DNA of 64,000 nt, taken from Deltaproteobacteria bacterium. Its GTDB lineage: Bacteria; Myxococcota_A; Polyangia; JAAYKL01. The translations under genes were made by a program, and so were the position numbers. Where the stretch lies: NCBI GenBank assembly GCA_016935665.1, contig JAFGQN010000173.1, positions 100,630 to 164,629 on the forward strand, read 5' to 3'. The notes beneath the pieces are model-generated. The model saw only the letters and a list, made by a program, of their open reading frames with translations. It did no database searches and was not told the origin of the DNA. Numbering within the stretch: position 1 is the stretch's first letter; every line of letters begins with the position of its first letter. Below, one piece after another: positions 19,042 to 29,521 of the stretch.

Positions 19042-20798
19042 ACCACTGGAATGCGCACCACAAACGCGGCGCCTCGATTTGGAGAACTATCAACATAAAT
19101 ACTGCCGCCGAGCTTTTTAACGATACCGAATGTATTGGACAGGCCGAGACCAGTCCCCCCCTGATGCTTGCGAGTGGTGAAAAAAGGTTCGAAGACTCTG
19201 TCAATGTTTGCTGGCGCAATGCCTTTTCCGGTGTCGCGCACCGTCAGTGTCACGGATGTGGCATTCTGCGCATTTGCCGGCAGACTGGATTGCAGCGAGG
19301 AGGTGTTTTCCGTTTCGATAAAAATATCTCCGCCATCCGGCATTGCGTCTTTGGCGTTCAGGCACAGGTTGAGAATCATATTTTCCAGGTCCGCTGCGCT
19401 GCCCATAATCCATGGATTTTCTGCAGCCAGATGCAGGGTCATGCTGACCTTTTCGCTGAATGACGCGGATGCCAGCGACACGCAGTTGCGAATGGCCTGA
19501 TGCAAATCCACCCGCTCCTTTGCCGCATCGTCGGTTCTGGTAAACCGCAACAGCTCGTCGCCCATTTTAACCACATTTTCAACTGTACGAGAAATACCAT
19601 CAAGCATTGGCGTTACTGTCTCGTTGTCTTTCAGCTTTCGACGCAGCAAACTGGTATAGCCGGTAATCCCCCCCATTAAATTGTTTACATTGTGCACTAT
19701 TTCCCCAGCCAGCTCGCCCAGCGCAAGCATTTTCATTTCCTGATTCTGTTTCACTTTTTTTTCCAGCTCCGCCTGTGCCGCCCGCGCATTCTGCGCCGCC
19801 CTGCGCGCGGTGATGTTGCGAATAGTTACCAGCTTGCCCGCCCGCACTTTGCCCTGAAAAAAATCGCATTGAGAAAGCAGACCCACCTGAAAGTCCGTCT
19901 TGCCCAAAAAGGTGAATTCAATTTCCTGGTTTTCGCAGTTTGCTGCAAAATCATAGGGGGACGGAATCAAATCCTGAACACGGGTCGATATGGTGCGATC
20001 CTTTGGAACATCAAGCAACGTACGTCCCGCCTTGTTGATTTCAACCAGATTGCCCGTGCTGTCGAGCAACAGCACGCCATCACTGGACCTGGAAAAAATA
20101 TCCATTGCCGCTTCCTGCACCCCCACACTGAGAAACCGATACCGCGTGGAGGCCACGAATACCACGATGGCCTGGATGAGTGAAATTGTGGACCCCAGAC
20201 TGGGAATACTCTCCACACCGATTATCTGCCCCATAAATACATTTGACGCCAGTACCAGCACCCACGTCAGCGTCACTCCCGACAAAAAAAACAACAGCTG
20301 CTTGCGTATCAGCCCGCTGCTGTTCAACGCACTGTGACCAATCAGAATAATGGACGCAAGGCCGGGAATGATGGCACAGACGACAATCGCCGCAAAGTAC
20401 AGATGTCCTCTTAGCGCCACCACTCCCCAGGGACGTTGCACTACACCGCTGACAACCCCATCGGTAAACAGGGCCGATACGATAAACAAACCCGTCATCA
20501 CTCCCATTGCGCGCAGGTATCCGTCCATCGGTCGGTGCAGCAGAAGATATGCGAAATACAGATACAACGGCGTCAACGACAGCCACGCCACACAGGATAT
20601 GCGCAAAATCCCGTATTGAACCGCCGGGTTCTGATGACTCCAGGCCAGAAAATCCGCCACTGCCCAGAGAGTGCACACTGAAACGAAAAGGAGATACACG
20701 CGCCGGGCATGAGTGCGATGATGCAGCGCAAAAACAAATGTCCACAAAAAGACATTCACCATGGCAGACGTAAGCGGCAAAAGTGCATAGTAATTCAT
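19038..20798 (-). CDS. Sensor histidine kinase (7TM N-terminus, PAS, HisKA, HATPase)
   Basis: ALGELAGEIVHNVNNLMGGITGYTSLL H-box; NLCLNAKDAMPDGG N-box; DTGKGIAPANIDRVFEPFFTTRKHQGGTGLGLS. Confidence 0.85.
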   Translation of the reverse strand: MNYYALLPLTSAMVNVFLWTFVFALHHRTHARRVYLLFVSVCTLWAVADFLAWSHQNPAVQYGILRISCVAWLSLTPLYLYFAYLLLHRPMDGYLRAMGVMTGLFIVSALFTDGVVSGVVQRPWGVVALRGHLYFAAIVVCAIIPGLASIILIGHSALNSSGLIRKQLLFFLSGVTLTWVLVLASNVFMGQIIGVESIPSLGSTISLIQAIVVFVASTRYRFLSVGVQEAAMDIFSRSSDGVLLLDSTGNLVEINKAGRTLLDVPKDRTISTRVQDLIPSPYDFAANCENQEIEFTFLGKTDFQVGLLSQCDFFQGKVRAGKLVTIRNITARRAAQNARAAQAELEKKVKQNQEMKMLALGELAGEIVHNVNNLMGGITGYTSLLRRKLKDNETVTPMLDGISRTVENVVKMGDELLRFTRTDDAAKERVDLHQAIRNCVSLASASFSEKVSMTLHLAAENPWIMGSAADLENMILNLCLNAKDAMPDGGDIFIETENTSSLQSSLPANAQNATSVTLTVRDTGKGIAPANIDRVFEPFFTTRKHQGGTGLGLSNTFGIVKKLGGSIYVDSSPNRGAAFVVRIPVV

Positions 20799-20978
20799 TC
20801 GCGTGTACTATCCATTTAACATCAGTGTTGCAAGTTGTGATAGAAAAAGCCATCTTTAAAAGTACAGCTGTATCCGGACAAAATCAACCCCCCCGGCAAC
20901 GCCTGATTCCAACTCGTTTTTATTGGACCATTGGAATTTCCATTGACAACCCGGCTGAATTTGCCAGGCTGCGCTGGT

Positions 20979-22376
20979 ATGAAAACTGATTTAGCAATCC
21001 AATCATTTGCAACTCATAAAATTGGCGTCCTTGGCGTTGGTGTGGAGGGTCTGGCCACCATCGACTATTTGCTATCCCACGGCATCACCGACATTGAAGC
21101 GCTGGATCGCAACACCATTGCCAATCTGCCCCCCGCTATAAAATGTACTTTTGGCGACCATTACATGGAAAATCTGGAGCGATTTGATGTCATTTTCCGC
21201 TCACCGGGAATTCGTCCCGATTTGCCGCCGCTGGCAACGGCCCAAAAGTCCGGGACGCACATTACGTCCGCAGTATCGTACTTCCTCGAAAACTGCCCAG
21301 CCAAAACCGTTGCCATCACGGGAACTGTGGGAAAAGGAACTGCCTCCAGCCTGACCGCCGCTGGACTTGAGGCCTGCGGATTTACTGTTCATCTGGGCGG
21401 AAACATCGGAAAGAGTCCTCTGACGTTTCTCGACGATGTTCACCCGGACGATATTGTGGTGCTGGAATTGTCCAGTTTTCAAACAATGGACATCTCCACA
21501 TCGCCTACCCTGGCGTGCATTCTGAAAACCACCTCCGAACATCTGGACTGGCATGTGGATACCGCAGAATATCGCCGGGCCAAGGCAGAATTACTGGCCC
21601 ACCCAACGGAGGACCCAAAGACCGTTTTCAACGCTGACTCCGAAGGCGCCCGCGAAATCGCACTTCAGGCCAAGGGGCCACATTTTTCGTTTTCACTGAA
21701 AACCGTTGTGGAATCCGGTCTGTATCTTCACAATAACCAATTCCTCATCAGAGAAAAAGGGGCCGACATCGTGCTGCCCATCGAACCCGACCGGGTGGCA
21801 CTGGCGGGTCGATTCAATCTCGAAAACATCGCTGCTGCCATATTGAATTGTTATCTTCTGGGAGGAGACCTGCAATGTATTTGCGACACCGTATCCCGGT
21901 TTCGGGGATTGCCCCATCGGCTGGAGCTGGTCGCTGAAGGGGACAATGTCCGATATTACAACGATTCATACGCCACTCGGCCCGATGCGGCTGAGGCGGC
22001 CATTTCATCGTTCTCCCAACCATTGGCGCTTGTGATGGGCGGTTCTGAAAAGAATGCGGATTTCAGCGCTTTGCTGTCGCTACTGCTGCAACAGAAAAAT
22101 ATTGCGTCGCTATCATTGATTGGCGCCACAGCCGAGCGCATGAGAAAAGAACTCTGCAGCCTTGGCACTCCCGCCTTTCCCGTTTATCTGAAAGAGTCGC
22201 TGGAAGCCGCCATGATAGCCGGCAGGCAATCGCTTCCCAACGGTGGTGTGTTGCTGATGGCCCCGGCCTGCGCGTCATTCGGCCTGTTTAAAAATTACAA
22301 GGACAGAGGCGAACAATTCAACACTCTGGCGCACCGTCTTGCCGCGTCATCGGCAGCATCATCTGCAACCATTTAA
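20979..22376 (+). CDS. murD: UDP-N-acetylmuramoyl-L-alanine--D-glutamate ligase-like Mur ligase
   Basis: VIFRSPGIRPD, VAITGTVGKGTASSL (P-loop), LELSSFQTM, YYNDSYATRPDAAEAAI, MAPACASFGLFKNYKDRGEQF. Confidence 0.8.
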   Translation: MKTDLAIQSFATHKIGVLGVGVEGLATIDYLLSHGITDIEALDRNTIANLPPAIKCTFGDHYMENLERFDVIFRSPGIRPDLPPLATAQKSGTHITSAVSYFLENCPAKTVAITGTVGKGTASSLTAAGLEACGFTVHLGGNIGKSPLTFLDDVHPDDIVVLELSSFQTMDISTSPTLACILKTTSEHLDWHVDTAEYRRAKAELLAHPTEDPKTVFNADSEGAREIALQAKGPHFSFSLKTVVESGLYLHNNQFLIREKGADIVLPIEPDRVALAGRFNLENIAAAILNCYLLGGDLQCICDTVSRFRGLPHRLELVAEGDNVRYYNDSYATRPDAAEAAISSFSQPLALVMGGSEKNADFSALLSLLLQQKNIASLSLIGATAERMRKELCSLGTPAFPVYLKESLEAAMIAGRQSLPNGGVLLMAPACASFGLFKNYKDRGEQFNTLAHRLAASSAASSATI

Positions 22377-22484
22377 AAAAACTTCTGCCTTTTTTTTGCT
22401 TCTTTTTCGATGTTGTCCTACATTGTGGTCACAGGTAAACAATGGTATCCACAAGGGATACCCGATAGCCAAACAGGAGCTGCG

Positions 22485-22661
22485 ATGTTCAAAGAAGAAG
22501 CCTTCAGAAGCTGGAAAGAGTTCGAGATGTCAGAGCGCCGTCGAGTCGCGACTTTTCAACTGAGTGTGGATAATCTGGCCCAGGATCTGTACCTGGAGCA
22601 GGGAACCGCCGCCGAGGATAAGGATGAATTTGAAACCGCAGAGCTGAACTTCGATTTTTGA
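22485..22661 (+). CDS. Small hypothetical protein (58 aa)
   Basis: MFKEEAFRSWKEFEMSERRRVATFQLSVDNLAQDLYLEQG...; CAGGAGC RBS; followed by a strong terminator. Confidence 0.5.
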   Translation: MFKEEAFRSWKEFEMSERRRVATFQLSVDNLAQDLYLEQGTAAEDKDEFETAELNFDF

Positions 22662-22700
22662 AAAAATGAGAACACCCTCCCGGAGTTCTTTTTTTGCCGC

Positions 22701-22740
22701 GCCCGGACTGATACGCCTCATCAGCCCGGGCTTTTTTTTT
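22701..22740 (+). terminator. Rho-independent terminator
   Basis: gcccggactgat-acgcctc-atcagcccgggc followed by ttttttttt. Confidence 0.85.
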
Positions 22741-22893
22741 CAACAGCATAGAAATTTTCCATATTTTCTGAGGACAGGATCAGATTGTGTCGCATAAACA
22801 ATTGTGAACCTATTCCAAAGCTGCTACTCTTCTTTGCCAAAGGCAAGGATACGATTGCTCTTGCCTGTATATAAAACGACAAGTGATATATTA

Positions 22894-25383
22894 ATGAGTA
22901 TAGAAAAAAAAACATGCCCAAAATGTAACAAGCAACTGCCGGTGACGGCATCAAACTGCAAATATTGCGGCGCCTCGCTCCGCGCAGCCAATACACCGTC
23001 CTTTTTTGACAGTATGGACGGTTCGCGGTCGCAGAGCAAGCCGCCCAGACCGGGAAGTATTTCCGCCTCAAAGGTACCGGCGCCTCCAGTGCCCAGGGCC
23101 GGGGGAATCAGTGCGCCACCGCCACCACCGGCGCGTGCCGCGGCAGCCAACGATGAAGCAGACGACTGGATTCCCGATGCCGGCGAAGGATCTGCGCTGA
23201 TCCAGCTGGATCAGATGCCGATTCACAACACGTCCGGCCGTAGCGACAACCAGGATACGAATCCGGCTATTGTTCGGCCATATCCCCCACCCGCTGATGA
23301 TCCAACGGTGGTTTCGGCGGTCTCAGCAAAAAAATCCCGCGAAATGAGTTCAGAAATAGCTGCGTCATCGATTTTTGGCAATTCCACGCAATCACCTTTA
23401 TTTTCCGAGGAGTCTGCTCCTTTTGATCTCGCTGGACTCGAACATGTTGAAACTCATTTGGCAGCTCACAGAGCACCAGCCGCAGCCTTCGATGACAATG
23501 AGTCCCTGTTTCCCGAAGATTCCAGTGCAGAGTTATCGGCGTTAATGAAATTGGATGGAGAGGAGTCCATTTCAGATATAAATCTGGAAAATTCAGATGT
23601 GGATCTGTTGTCCAGACTTTCCGCCGCGACAACCGGGGGACCGGCGATTCCCAGGCCGTCTTTTCCCTCTCCTTCCTCGTCGACTGTGCCACCTATGGGA
23701 CACTCATCGCTCCCCGGAACGCCATCCTCCGTTCCTGGCAGCGGTTCCATCCCGCCCATCGCACCATCCCGTTCATCTATTCCTACACCGATGTCCAGTG
23801 CATTGGGCGCCACGCCATCCGGTTTACCATCGCCGCGAAACAGTATGCAACCCGGTCCGATATCACAGAATCCCTTATCCTCCGGTGGGATGAATCAAAT
23901 CGGAGCCGCGCCTGTAACCATCCCTCCCGTCGGGCCAGGATCTCTTCCCGACGCCCCAATGGACACATCAAAACTCGGTGGGGTTGATGAGCTTCTCTAC
24001 AGTGAACCCCCAGCGGCGTACGATTCAGCCGATGGCGGCGAAGGGGGCTTGTCCAATAAAAAAGTCATCATCGCCAGTGCTGCAGCATTTATTATCACAC
24101 TTATAATCGCAATTTCGATTATGCTGTCGACTGACGATGAAAAGATTGTTGAAGTGGTTGATGCGTCCGAAGCAGAGACCAATAAACCAGCGCAATCCGC
24201 TGACAAGGCGAAAGGACTTGAGAAAACGAACGATGTCCCAAAGATGCCTTCCAGCGACAAAACCGATACGGTCAAAGAAGCTATCAAGGTGGAAGCCATT
24301 GCCAAAAACTGTCTCCCACTGACGCGATATTCAAAAAAATTTCCCTGGAAACGCTATTTCGAGAAACTGACGGAACAGCAGAACACTACAAAAATCTGTG
24401 AATTGCTGGGAACCCCGCCACAATTGATTTCCAACGCATTGTCCCACATGACCATGGTGGGCCCCACCGGGTATGATTGGATTGTGGATGGCGGCAGAAT
24501 TGAGGTATATCCCAAAGGTACGGTTGGAGCGCGCGATCCGTCCATTGAATTTTTGTATACCGGCGACAGGCTATTTAAAATCAAAATGAAGCTTAGGGAT
24601 TTGAAAATCGGCCGCAATGCAGATGCGGATGCACTGCAGGAAATGTTTAAGAAGGCGGACGAAACCACAGATCACCTGGGACGAAAAATCATCCATTTTG
24701 ATGAGCAGGATATGCGCGTTTCACTGATTGAGGAAGATTGGTACGGACAAACCCTTAGAACCATAGAATTCTCCAGTGTAAAACTGAACGCGGAACTGGA
24801 AGGTCACATCCAAAAACTGGAAAAACTTGAAAAAGCGTACAAGGCTGCCGATGTTGCCTACTTTGCCTGGAAATTCGAGGATGCGCTGAAGCGATATGAG
24901 GAAGTCAATACCATGTCGCCCAATCTGGGGGCGGCCAAAGTAAAACGCGCGCTGATTCATTTGCGAATGGATGATTTCGGCGACGCCCGATCTCTGGCAG
25001 AGTCTGTTCTTGAAACCAGCACCGAAGATGATGTCAAAGGGGAAGCCCGCAGTATTCTGGCAGTGAATGCACTGCGCAACGGCAACAGGGAAGAGGCCCT
25101 CAAACTGTTGTACGATGCCAAAAAGCTCGCGCCGGCCAACGGACAGATTTCAAGTTATATTGAGCAGCTGGAAAGCGGGAAATACGCCATGAACACTATC
25201 GCTCAAACCGCTGCGCGACTGGCGTGTATCGAATCCGGAAAAAGTACGGCGTCTGAAATTGGCGTACTGGCCCGCGGGTTCTTCCCCGATAAACAAACCT
25301 GGCAAAAGAATTTGAAAGGCGTTCAAAAAGAAGATGAATTCAAGGACGCGAAAAATAATCTGATGGCCTGGGAATGCAAATAA
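22894..25383 (+). CDS. Zinc-ribbon, Pro/Ser-rich linker, TM and TPR-containing protein
   Basis: N-terminal CPKCNKQLPVTASNCKYCGASL; long P/S-rich linker; TM KVIIASAAAFIITLIIAISIML; TPR-like helices near C-terminus. Confidence 0.65.
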   Translation: MSIEKKTCPKCNKQLPVTASNCKYCGASLRAANTPSFFDSMDGSRSQSKPPRPGSISASKVPAPPVPRAGGISAPPPPPARAAAANDEADDWIPDAGEGSALIQLDQMPIHNTSGRSDNQDTNPAIVRPYPPPADDPTVVSAVSAKKSREMSSEIAASSIFGNSTQSPLFSEESAPFDLAGLEHVETHLAAHRAPAAAFDDNESLFPEDSSAELSALMKLDGEESISDINLENSDVDLLSRLSAATTGGPAIPRPSFPSPSSSTVPPMGHSSLPGTPSSVPGSGSIPPIAPSRSSIPTPMSSALGATPSGLPSPRNSMQPGPISQNPLSSGGMNQIGAAPVTIPPVGPGSLPDAPMDTSKLGGVDELLYSEPPAAYDSADGGEGGLSNKKVIIASAAAFIITLIIAISIMLSTDDEKIVEVVDASEAETNKPAQSADKAKGLEKTNDVPKMPSSDKTDTVKEAIKVEAIAKNCLPLTRYSKKFPWKRYFEKLTEQQNTTKICELLGTPPQLISNALSHMTMVGPTGYDWIVDGGRIEVYPKGTVGARDPSIEFLYTGDRLFKIKMKLRDLKIGRNADADALQEMFKKADETTDHLGRKIIHFDEQDMRVSLIEEDWYGQTLRTIEFSSVKLNAELEGHIQKLEKLEKAYKAADVAYFAWKFEDALKRYEEVNTMSPNLGAAKVKRALIHLRMDDFGDARSLAESVLETSTEDDVKGEARSILAVNALRNGNREEALKLLYDAKKLAPANGQISSYIEQLESGKYAMNTIAQTAARLACIESGKSTASEIGVLARGFFPDKQTWQKNLKGVQKEDEFKDAKNNLMAWECK

Positions 25384-25503
25384 TCAACCCGGTCGTCCTC
25401 TTGGGCACAACGACTATCTGCATAAAAATTTCAACTTCTCTAAGGTTCCTTTCACGTTTGTCGTTATTCCTTACTGGTTTGTAACCAAAGGATGGCGCAT
25501 TGC

Positions 25504-26748
25504 ATGGAATCCTTCATAGCCAGACAGCCCATTTTCGATACTCATAAAAACGTCGTTGCCTATGAGTTGCTTTTTCGCGACGGAACTGTAAACGCCAACG
25601 CGGTGAAACAGCTGCCCGATGGCACCCAGGCTTCCTATCACGTGATGACCAACGCACTTACCCTGTTTGGCATGGAAAAAATGACCAGTGGTAAACGCGC
25701 ATTCATCAACACCACCGGAGATGTTCTCATTGGTCAGCTTCCAACGGCGTTCAGTCCCCAGTCCATCGTCATCGAAATTCTGGAAGACGTTCCCGCGGAA
25801 CCCGAAATTCTCGACGCATGCCGGCAGCTGAAGCAGCAGGGGTATACCATCGCCATGGATGATGTTATTCACGGTGAATCCAGAAACGACATGGTGGTGC
25901 TTTCGGATATTATTAAAATTGACTTCATGGACACAACTCCTGCCGAGCAGGCGGAGTTGGCCCGTCAATTTGATAAAATGGGCAAAACCCTTCTGGCCGA
26001 GAAAGTGGAAACTCATGACGTGTTCGAATATGCCAGAAAACTTGGATTTACGTTGTTTCAGGGATATTTTTTTGCCAGGCCAGAGGTGCTGGTTCGCAAG
26101 GAAATTCGCGCCAACAAACTGAATTCGCTACGTTTGATAACCCGGCTGCAAACAACAGAACCCGATATTGGGGCATTAGAGGATATTGTCAAAAATGATG
26201 TGGCCATGTCGTATCGGCTCCTGCGATATATCAATTCCGCCTTTTTTTCATTTCGACGGGAGATTGAGTCCATTCGTCAGGCCATCGTGCTGTTGGGCAA
26301 CCGGGAGTTTCGAAAGTGGGCCACGCTCATTGCCATGAGCGGATTGACCGACGACAAACCCGAAGAACTGCTGGTGACCGGCCTGATTCGCGCCAGATTT
26401 CTGGAGCAACTGGCTGGGGAGATTGGATTTTTGCAGGAAAAAGACAATTTGTTTTTGATGGGCGTATTCTCCATACTGGACGGGGCCACCGATCAGCCAT
26501 TCGAAATCATATTTGATGAAATCCCCGTCCACCCGGCCATCCGTGAGGCACTCCTCACCCATTCCGGTCCTTTCGCACCAGTGATGACCGCGCTTTGGGC
26601 ATTTGAAAAAGGTGACTGGAGCAGTTTCAGCCAATTTATCAATAATTACGTAGAGCTTTCGAGCAATCTCACCGAAATGTATTTCAACGCCGTTCTCTGG
26701 GCGAATCAAAGCATGGCGGCGATTCCCAAAAAAATGCCACACCGATAA
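25504..26748 (+). CDS. EAL-HDOD (YuxH-like) signalling protein
   Basis: MESFIARQPIFDTHKNVVAYELLFRDG; GYTIAMDDV; FQGYFFARPEVL; HDOD MSYRLLRYINSAFFSFRREIESIRQAIVLLGNREFRKW. Confidence 0.85.
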   Translation: MESFIARQPIFDTHKNVVAYELLFRDGTVNANAVKQLPDGTQASYHVMTNALTLFGMEKMTSGKRAFINTTGDVLIGQLPTAFSPQSIVIEILEDVPAEPEILDACRQLKQQGYTIAMDDVIHGESRNDMVVLSDIIKIDFMDTTPAEQAELARQFDKMGKTLLAEKVETHDVFEYARKLGFTLFQGYFFARPEVLVRKEIRANKLNSLRLITRLQTTEPDIGALEDIVKNDVAMSYRLLRYINSAFFSFRREIESIRQAIVLLGNREFRKWATLIAMSGLTDDKPEELLVTGLIRARFLEQLAGEIGFLQEKDNLFLMGVFSILDGATDQPFEIIFDEIPVHPAIREALLTHSGPFAPVMTALWAFEKGDWSSFSQFINNYVELSSNLTEMYFNAVLWANQSMAAIPKKMPHR

Positions 26749-26775
26749 GAAACAACCGTTTTTCTTTTTTGAATT

Positions 26776-29025
26776 TTAATCCGTTGCCGGCGGGGGAATG
26801 CTGACGAGCGCCAGTTTCCGAGCGCGTTTTTTTGCAAACAAATCTGCATCCGCTCGTTTCATAAGCATCTCCAGCGTTTCACCTTGCGACTCGGAACACA
26901 CTGCCGTTCCCAAAGAAACGGACAGCTTAAATCGTTTGCCGAGTTTCTCATTGAATTCGCGTTCAAACCTGGCAAATCGCTTGCGGATTTTCTTCTCCAG
27001 CCCTTCGACCTTTTCGCTCACCAGCACCACTACAAATTCGTCTCCGCCGATGCGAGCAATTATATCTCTGTCGCGAAACGTTTCAGTCAATACCTGTGCT
27101 GCAGCACTGATGATCAAATCGCCATCTTCGTGTCCAAAAGTGTCGTTGATGCCTTTGAGCCCATCCACATCCGCATAAAACATCATCACCTGTAATCCGA
27201 CGTTCCGGGCAGAATTCAGCATCTTGTTGCCCAAATCAACGAACCCCCGACGGTTGTACACGCCCGTGAGTTCATCCAGCATCGATTGCGCCTTGAAACG
27301 CCTGAGCAGCATTGAACTTTTGACAACACTGCTTATATGCTCGCGCAATTCCTCATACATAAACAGAGGCGCTGAATCCGTGTATTCAAGTACCACATAT
27401 CCCAAATACTCATCGCGATGATACAGCGGCATAAAAATGTGATTTTGCAACTTTTCCGTCTGCAGCAAGCCCTCCAGGAAAATGCTGCGGGTTGGAATCT
27501 GTGTACAGCCGCGGGGATACACCACCACATCCGTGTGATGATTGTAGGCCAACATCAACTCACATTTTTCGGTATACTTCCATTGTGTTCGATTGATACT
27601 GTCCTGATTAAACACTGCCAGTACCAGACTGTTCACATTTAGCTGAGGCAGTCCCCTGGCAATACTTTCCAGTAATTCCCGCTGCTCAAATGAAGAGATA
27701 ATCCGCTGGGACACAACGTTTATATTGCGCTGAAACTGTCTTTCCTGAATCAGTGTCTGCCGCTCGCTGCGCGCACGATGTTCGTGCAGCAACTCGTTAC
27801 CCTGCTGCAACAGATTCTCCGCATGCGCCTGTTGCGTCATCTTGTCGAAAAGGGACGGTATGTAGGCGGTCAATTCCCGCAACGTTAGCGTTAAAAGTGC
27901 GACGCCGTCACAGCAGAATCCCACATTAAACAAAAACATATCCACTTCGTTTAAAAAAATGTAGCGGATATTGTGTTTTTGCACATCCCAGACCAGGGCC
28001 TGAATTAAATCCAATATTGACTGACGGAACACTTTTTCCCCTGCATAGTTGGAGGATGTTGTGTTTACCAACGGTAGAATATGCACCATCAGTTGGTCTG
28101 CTATCTCTTCTTTAGACAAACCTGCAATATGACTGTGGACCGCTCTGGCATTGGCGACTTCGTCGGAAAAACAGCCGCAACTGCGGCGAAACACCGGTTC
28201 GGTGGCCAAAACGGTTTCCATTGGGACTTTTTCTCCTGCTATCTGACTCAACACATGGTTCACTGCTTCGATGCCCATCTGGTACATCGGTTGACGAACG
28301 GTGGTCAACGCCGGATCGATGTTCGCAGCTTCCTCCACATCGTCGAATCCCGCCAGCGCCACCTTTCCGGGAACGTGTCTTCCCTGCGCAATCAGCTCCT
28401 CCAGTACTCCAAGAGCGGTGTTATCATTCACGCAAATCACGGCATCAAAATGCACGCCGCGCTCAATCAATTCCCGAATGGCCGTGGCGCCGTCCCGGCC
28501 GATGAAGCTGCCGTTGAGAATCAAATCCGGCTTGAATTTCACGCCGTTAGCCGCCATTGCACGTTTATAGGCTTCAAAACGCTGTTCCGCCTCTTCATGA
28601 CCTTTGGGTCCACGGATAAACACAATATCCCGATAATCATGAACTTCGACAAAATGTGCCACCATGCGCTCCACCCCTGGTGCATTTTCCACCAGGATAC
28701 TGGGAAACCCTTCAATTTTTTCGGAAACGCAAACCAGCGGAATCCCCCTGAACGACTCACACAGCTTTTGTGTAAACTCACGCCCGTGGTGTTCCGCGAT
28801 AGACCCCGTGAACACGATTGCCCCATCGATGTCGCTGTTGGGCGCAAACTGTTCAATGATGTCATAGTGAGCATCGAAATGGTCCACGCCGTCCTGACTG
28901 GTACCGGCAAAAGACAGCAAATCCACATTGCATTCAGCCGCCTGATGACAAATGCCTCGCCAAATGCCGGATTGATATTGTTCGTGTACAGCGTCAATGA
29001 GGACGCCAATTCTGGGTCTTTTCAT
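26776..29025 (-). CDS. LacI-type periplasmic-binding-like sensor fused to GGDEF diguanylate cyclase
   Basis: MKRPRIGVLIDAVHEQYQSGIWRGI..., GKVALAGFDDVEEAANIDPALTTVRQP; C-terminal DELTGVYNRRGF, FYADVDGLKGINDTFGHEDGD, RIGGDEFVVVL. No HTH or TM seen N-terminally. Confidence 0.85.
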   Translation of the reverse strand: MKRPRIGVLIDAVHEQYQSGIWRGICHQAAECNVDLLSFAGTSQDGVDHFDAHYDIIEQFAPNSDIDGAIVFTGSIAEHHGREFTQKLCESFRGIPLVCVSEKIEGFPSILVENAPGVERMVAHFVEVHDYRDIVFIRGPKGHEEAEQRFEAYKRAMAANGVKFKPDLILNGSFIGRDGATAIRELIERGVHFDAVICVNDNTALGVLEELIAQGRHVPGKVALAGFDDVEEAANIDPALTTVRQPMYQMGIEAVNHVLSQIAGEKVPMETVLATEPVFRRSCGCFSDEVANARAVHSHIAGLSKEEIADQLMVHILPLVNTTSSNYAGEKVFRQSILDLIQALVWDVQKHNIRYIFLNEVDMFLFNVGFCCDGVALLTLTLRELTAYIPSLFDKMTQQAHAENLLQQGNELLHEHRARSERQTLIQERQFQRNINVVSQRIISSFEQRELLESIARGLPQLNVNSLVLAVFNQDSINRTQWKYTEKCELMLAYNHHTDVVVYPRGCTQIPTRSIFLEGLLQTEKLQNHIFMPLYHRDEYLGYVVLEYTDSAPLFMYEELREHISSVVKSSMLLRRFKAQSMLDELTGVYNRRGFVDLGNKMLNSARNVGLQVMMFYADVDGLKGINDTFGHEDGDLIISAAAQVLTETFRDRDIIARIGGDEFVVVLVSEKVEGLEKKIRKRFARFEREFNEKLGKRFKLSVSLGTAVCSESQGETLEMLMKRADADLFAKKRARKLALVSIPPPATD

Positions 29026-29521
29026 CTCGACAGTCAAGTGTTCAACCCCTGTTGGCTGTTTTGAATCAAGTAGTTGACTCTGTTTTTTTTACAACAACAG
29101 TTTACTCTGTTTTTTGAACGTGTCGCAACGGATTTGGGTGAAATATTTCGAATATGTTGTCATTGCTGCACATATGCTACCCAATAAAATTGGTTTATCT
29201 TTTAATCAATTCCATTATCCTTCCCCAATAAATTCTGATCCGGATATATAATCCGTCCTCACCGACATGACTTCCTTTTGCAGTATTATCCACTACAGAT
29301 AGCCTTCTAAACTTGAACTAAATATTGTAAACAACCGTAATGATTAACTAATTTTATTTTTCATTTTTTTTTGAATCTAATTTTGTGTTCTCTGAATCAA
29401 ATGCTTTCTTCACTGGACGGGGAATCAAAAGAATATTATCATCGTAGATACTTAAAAAATTTCCCTCTTAAGGACGCAAAAAAGTCACAGGTGGGGTTTT
29501 CCAGGGAAAATGGAGGCGCTC

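Noticed and set aside
28081-29064. 327-aa + ORF
   Set aside because: Antisense to the LacI-sensor/GGDEF gene; composition reflects the complementary strand.
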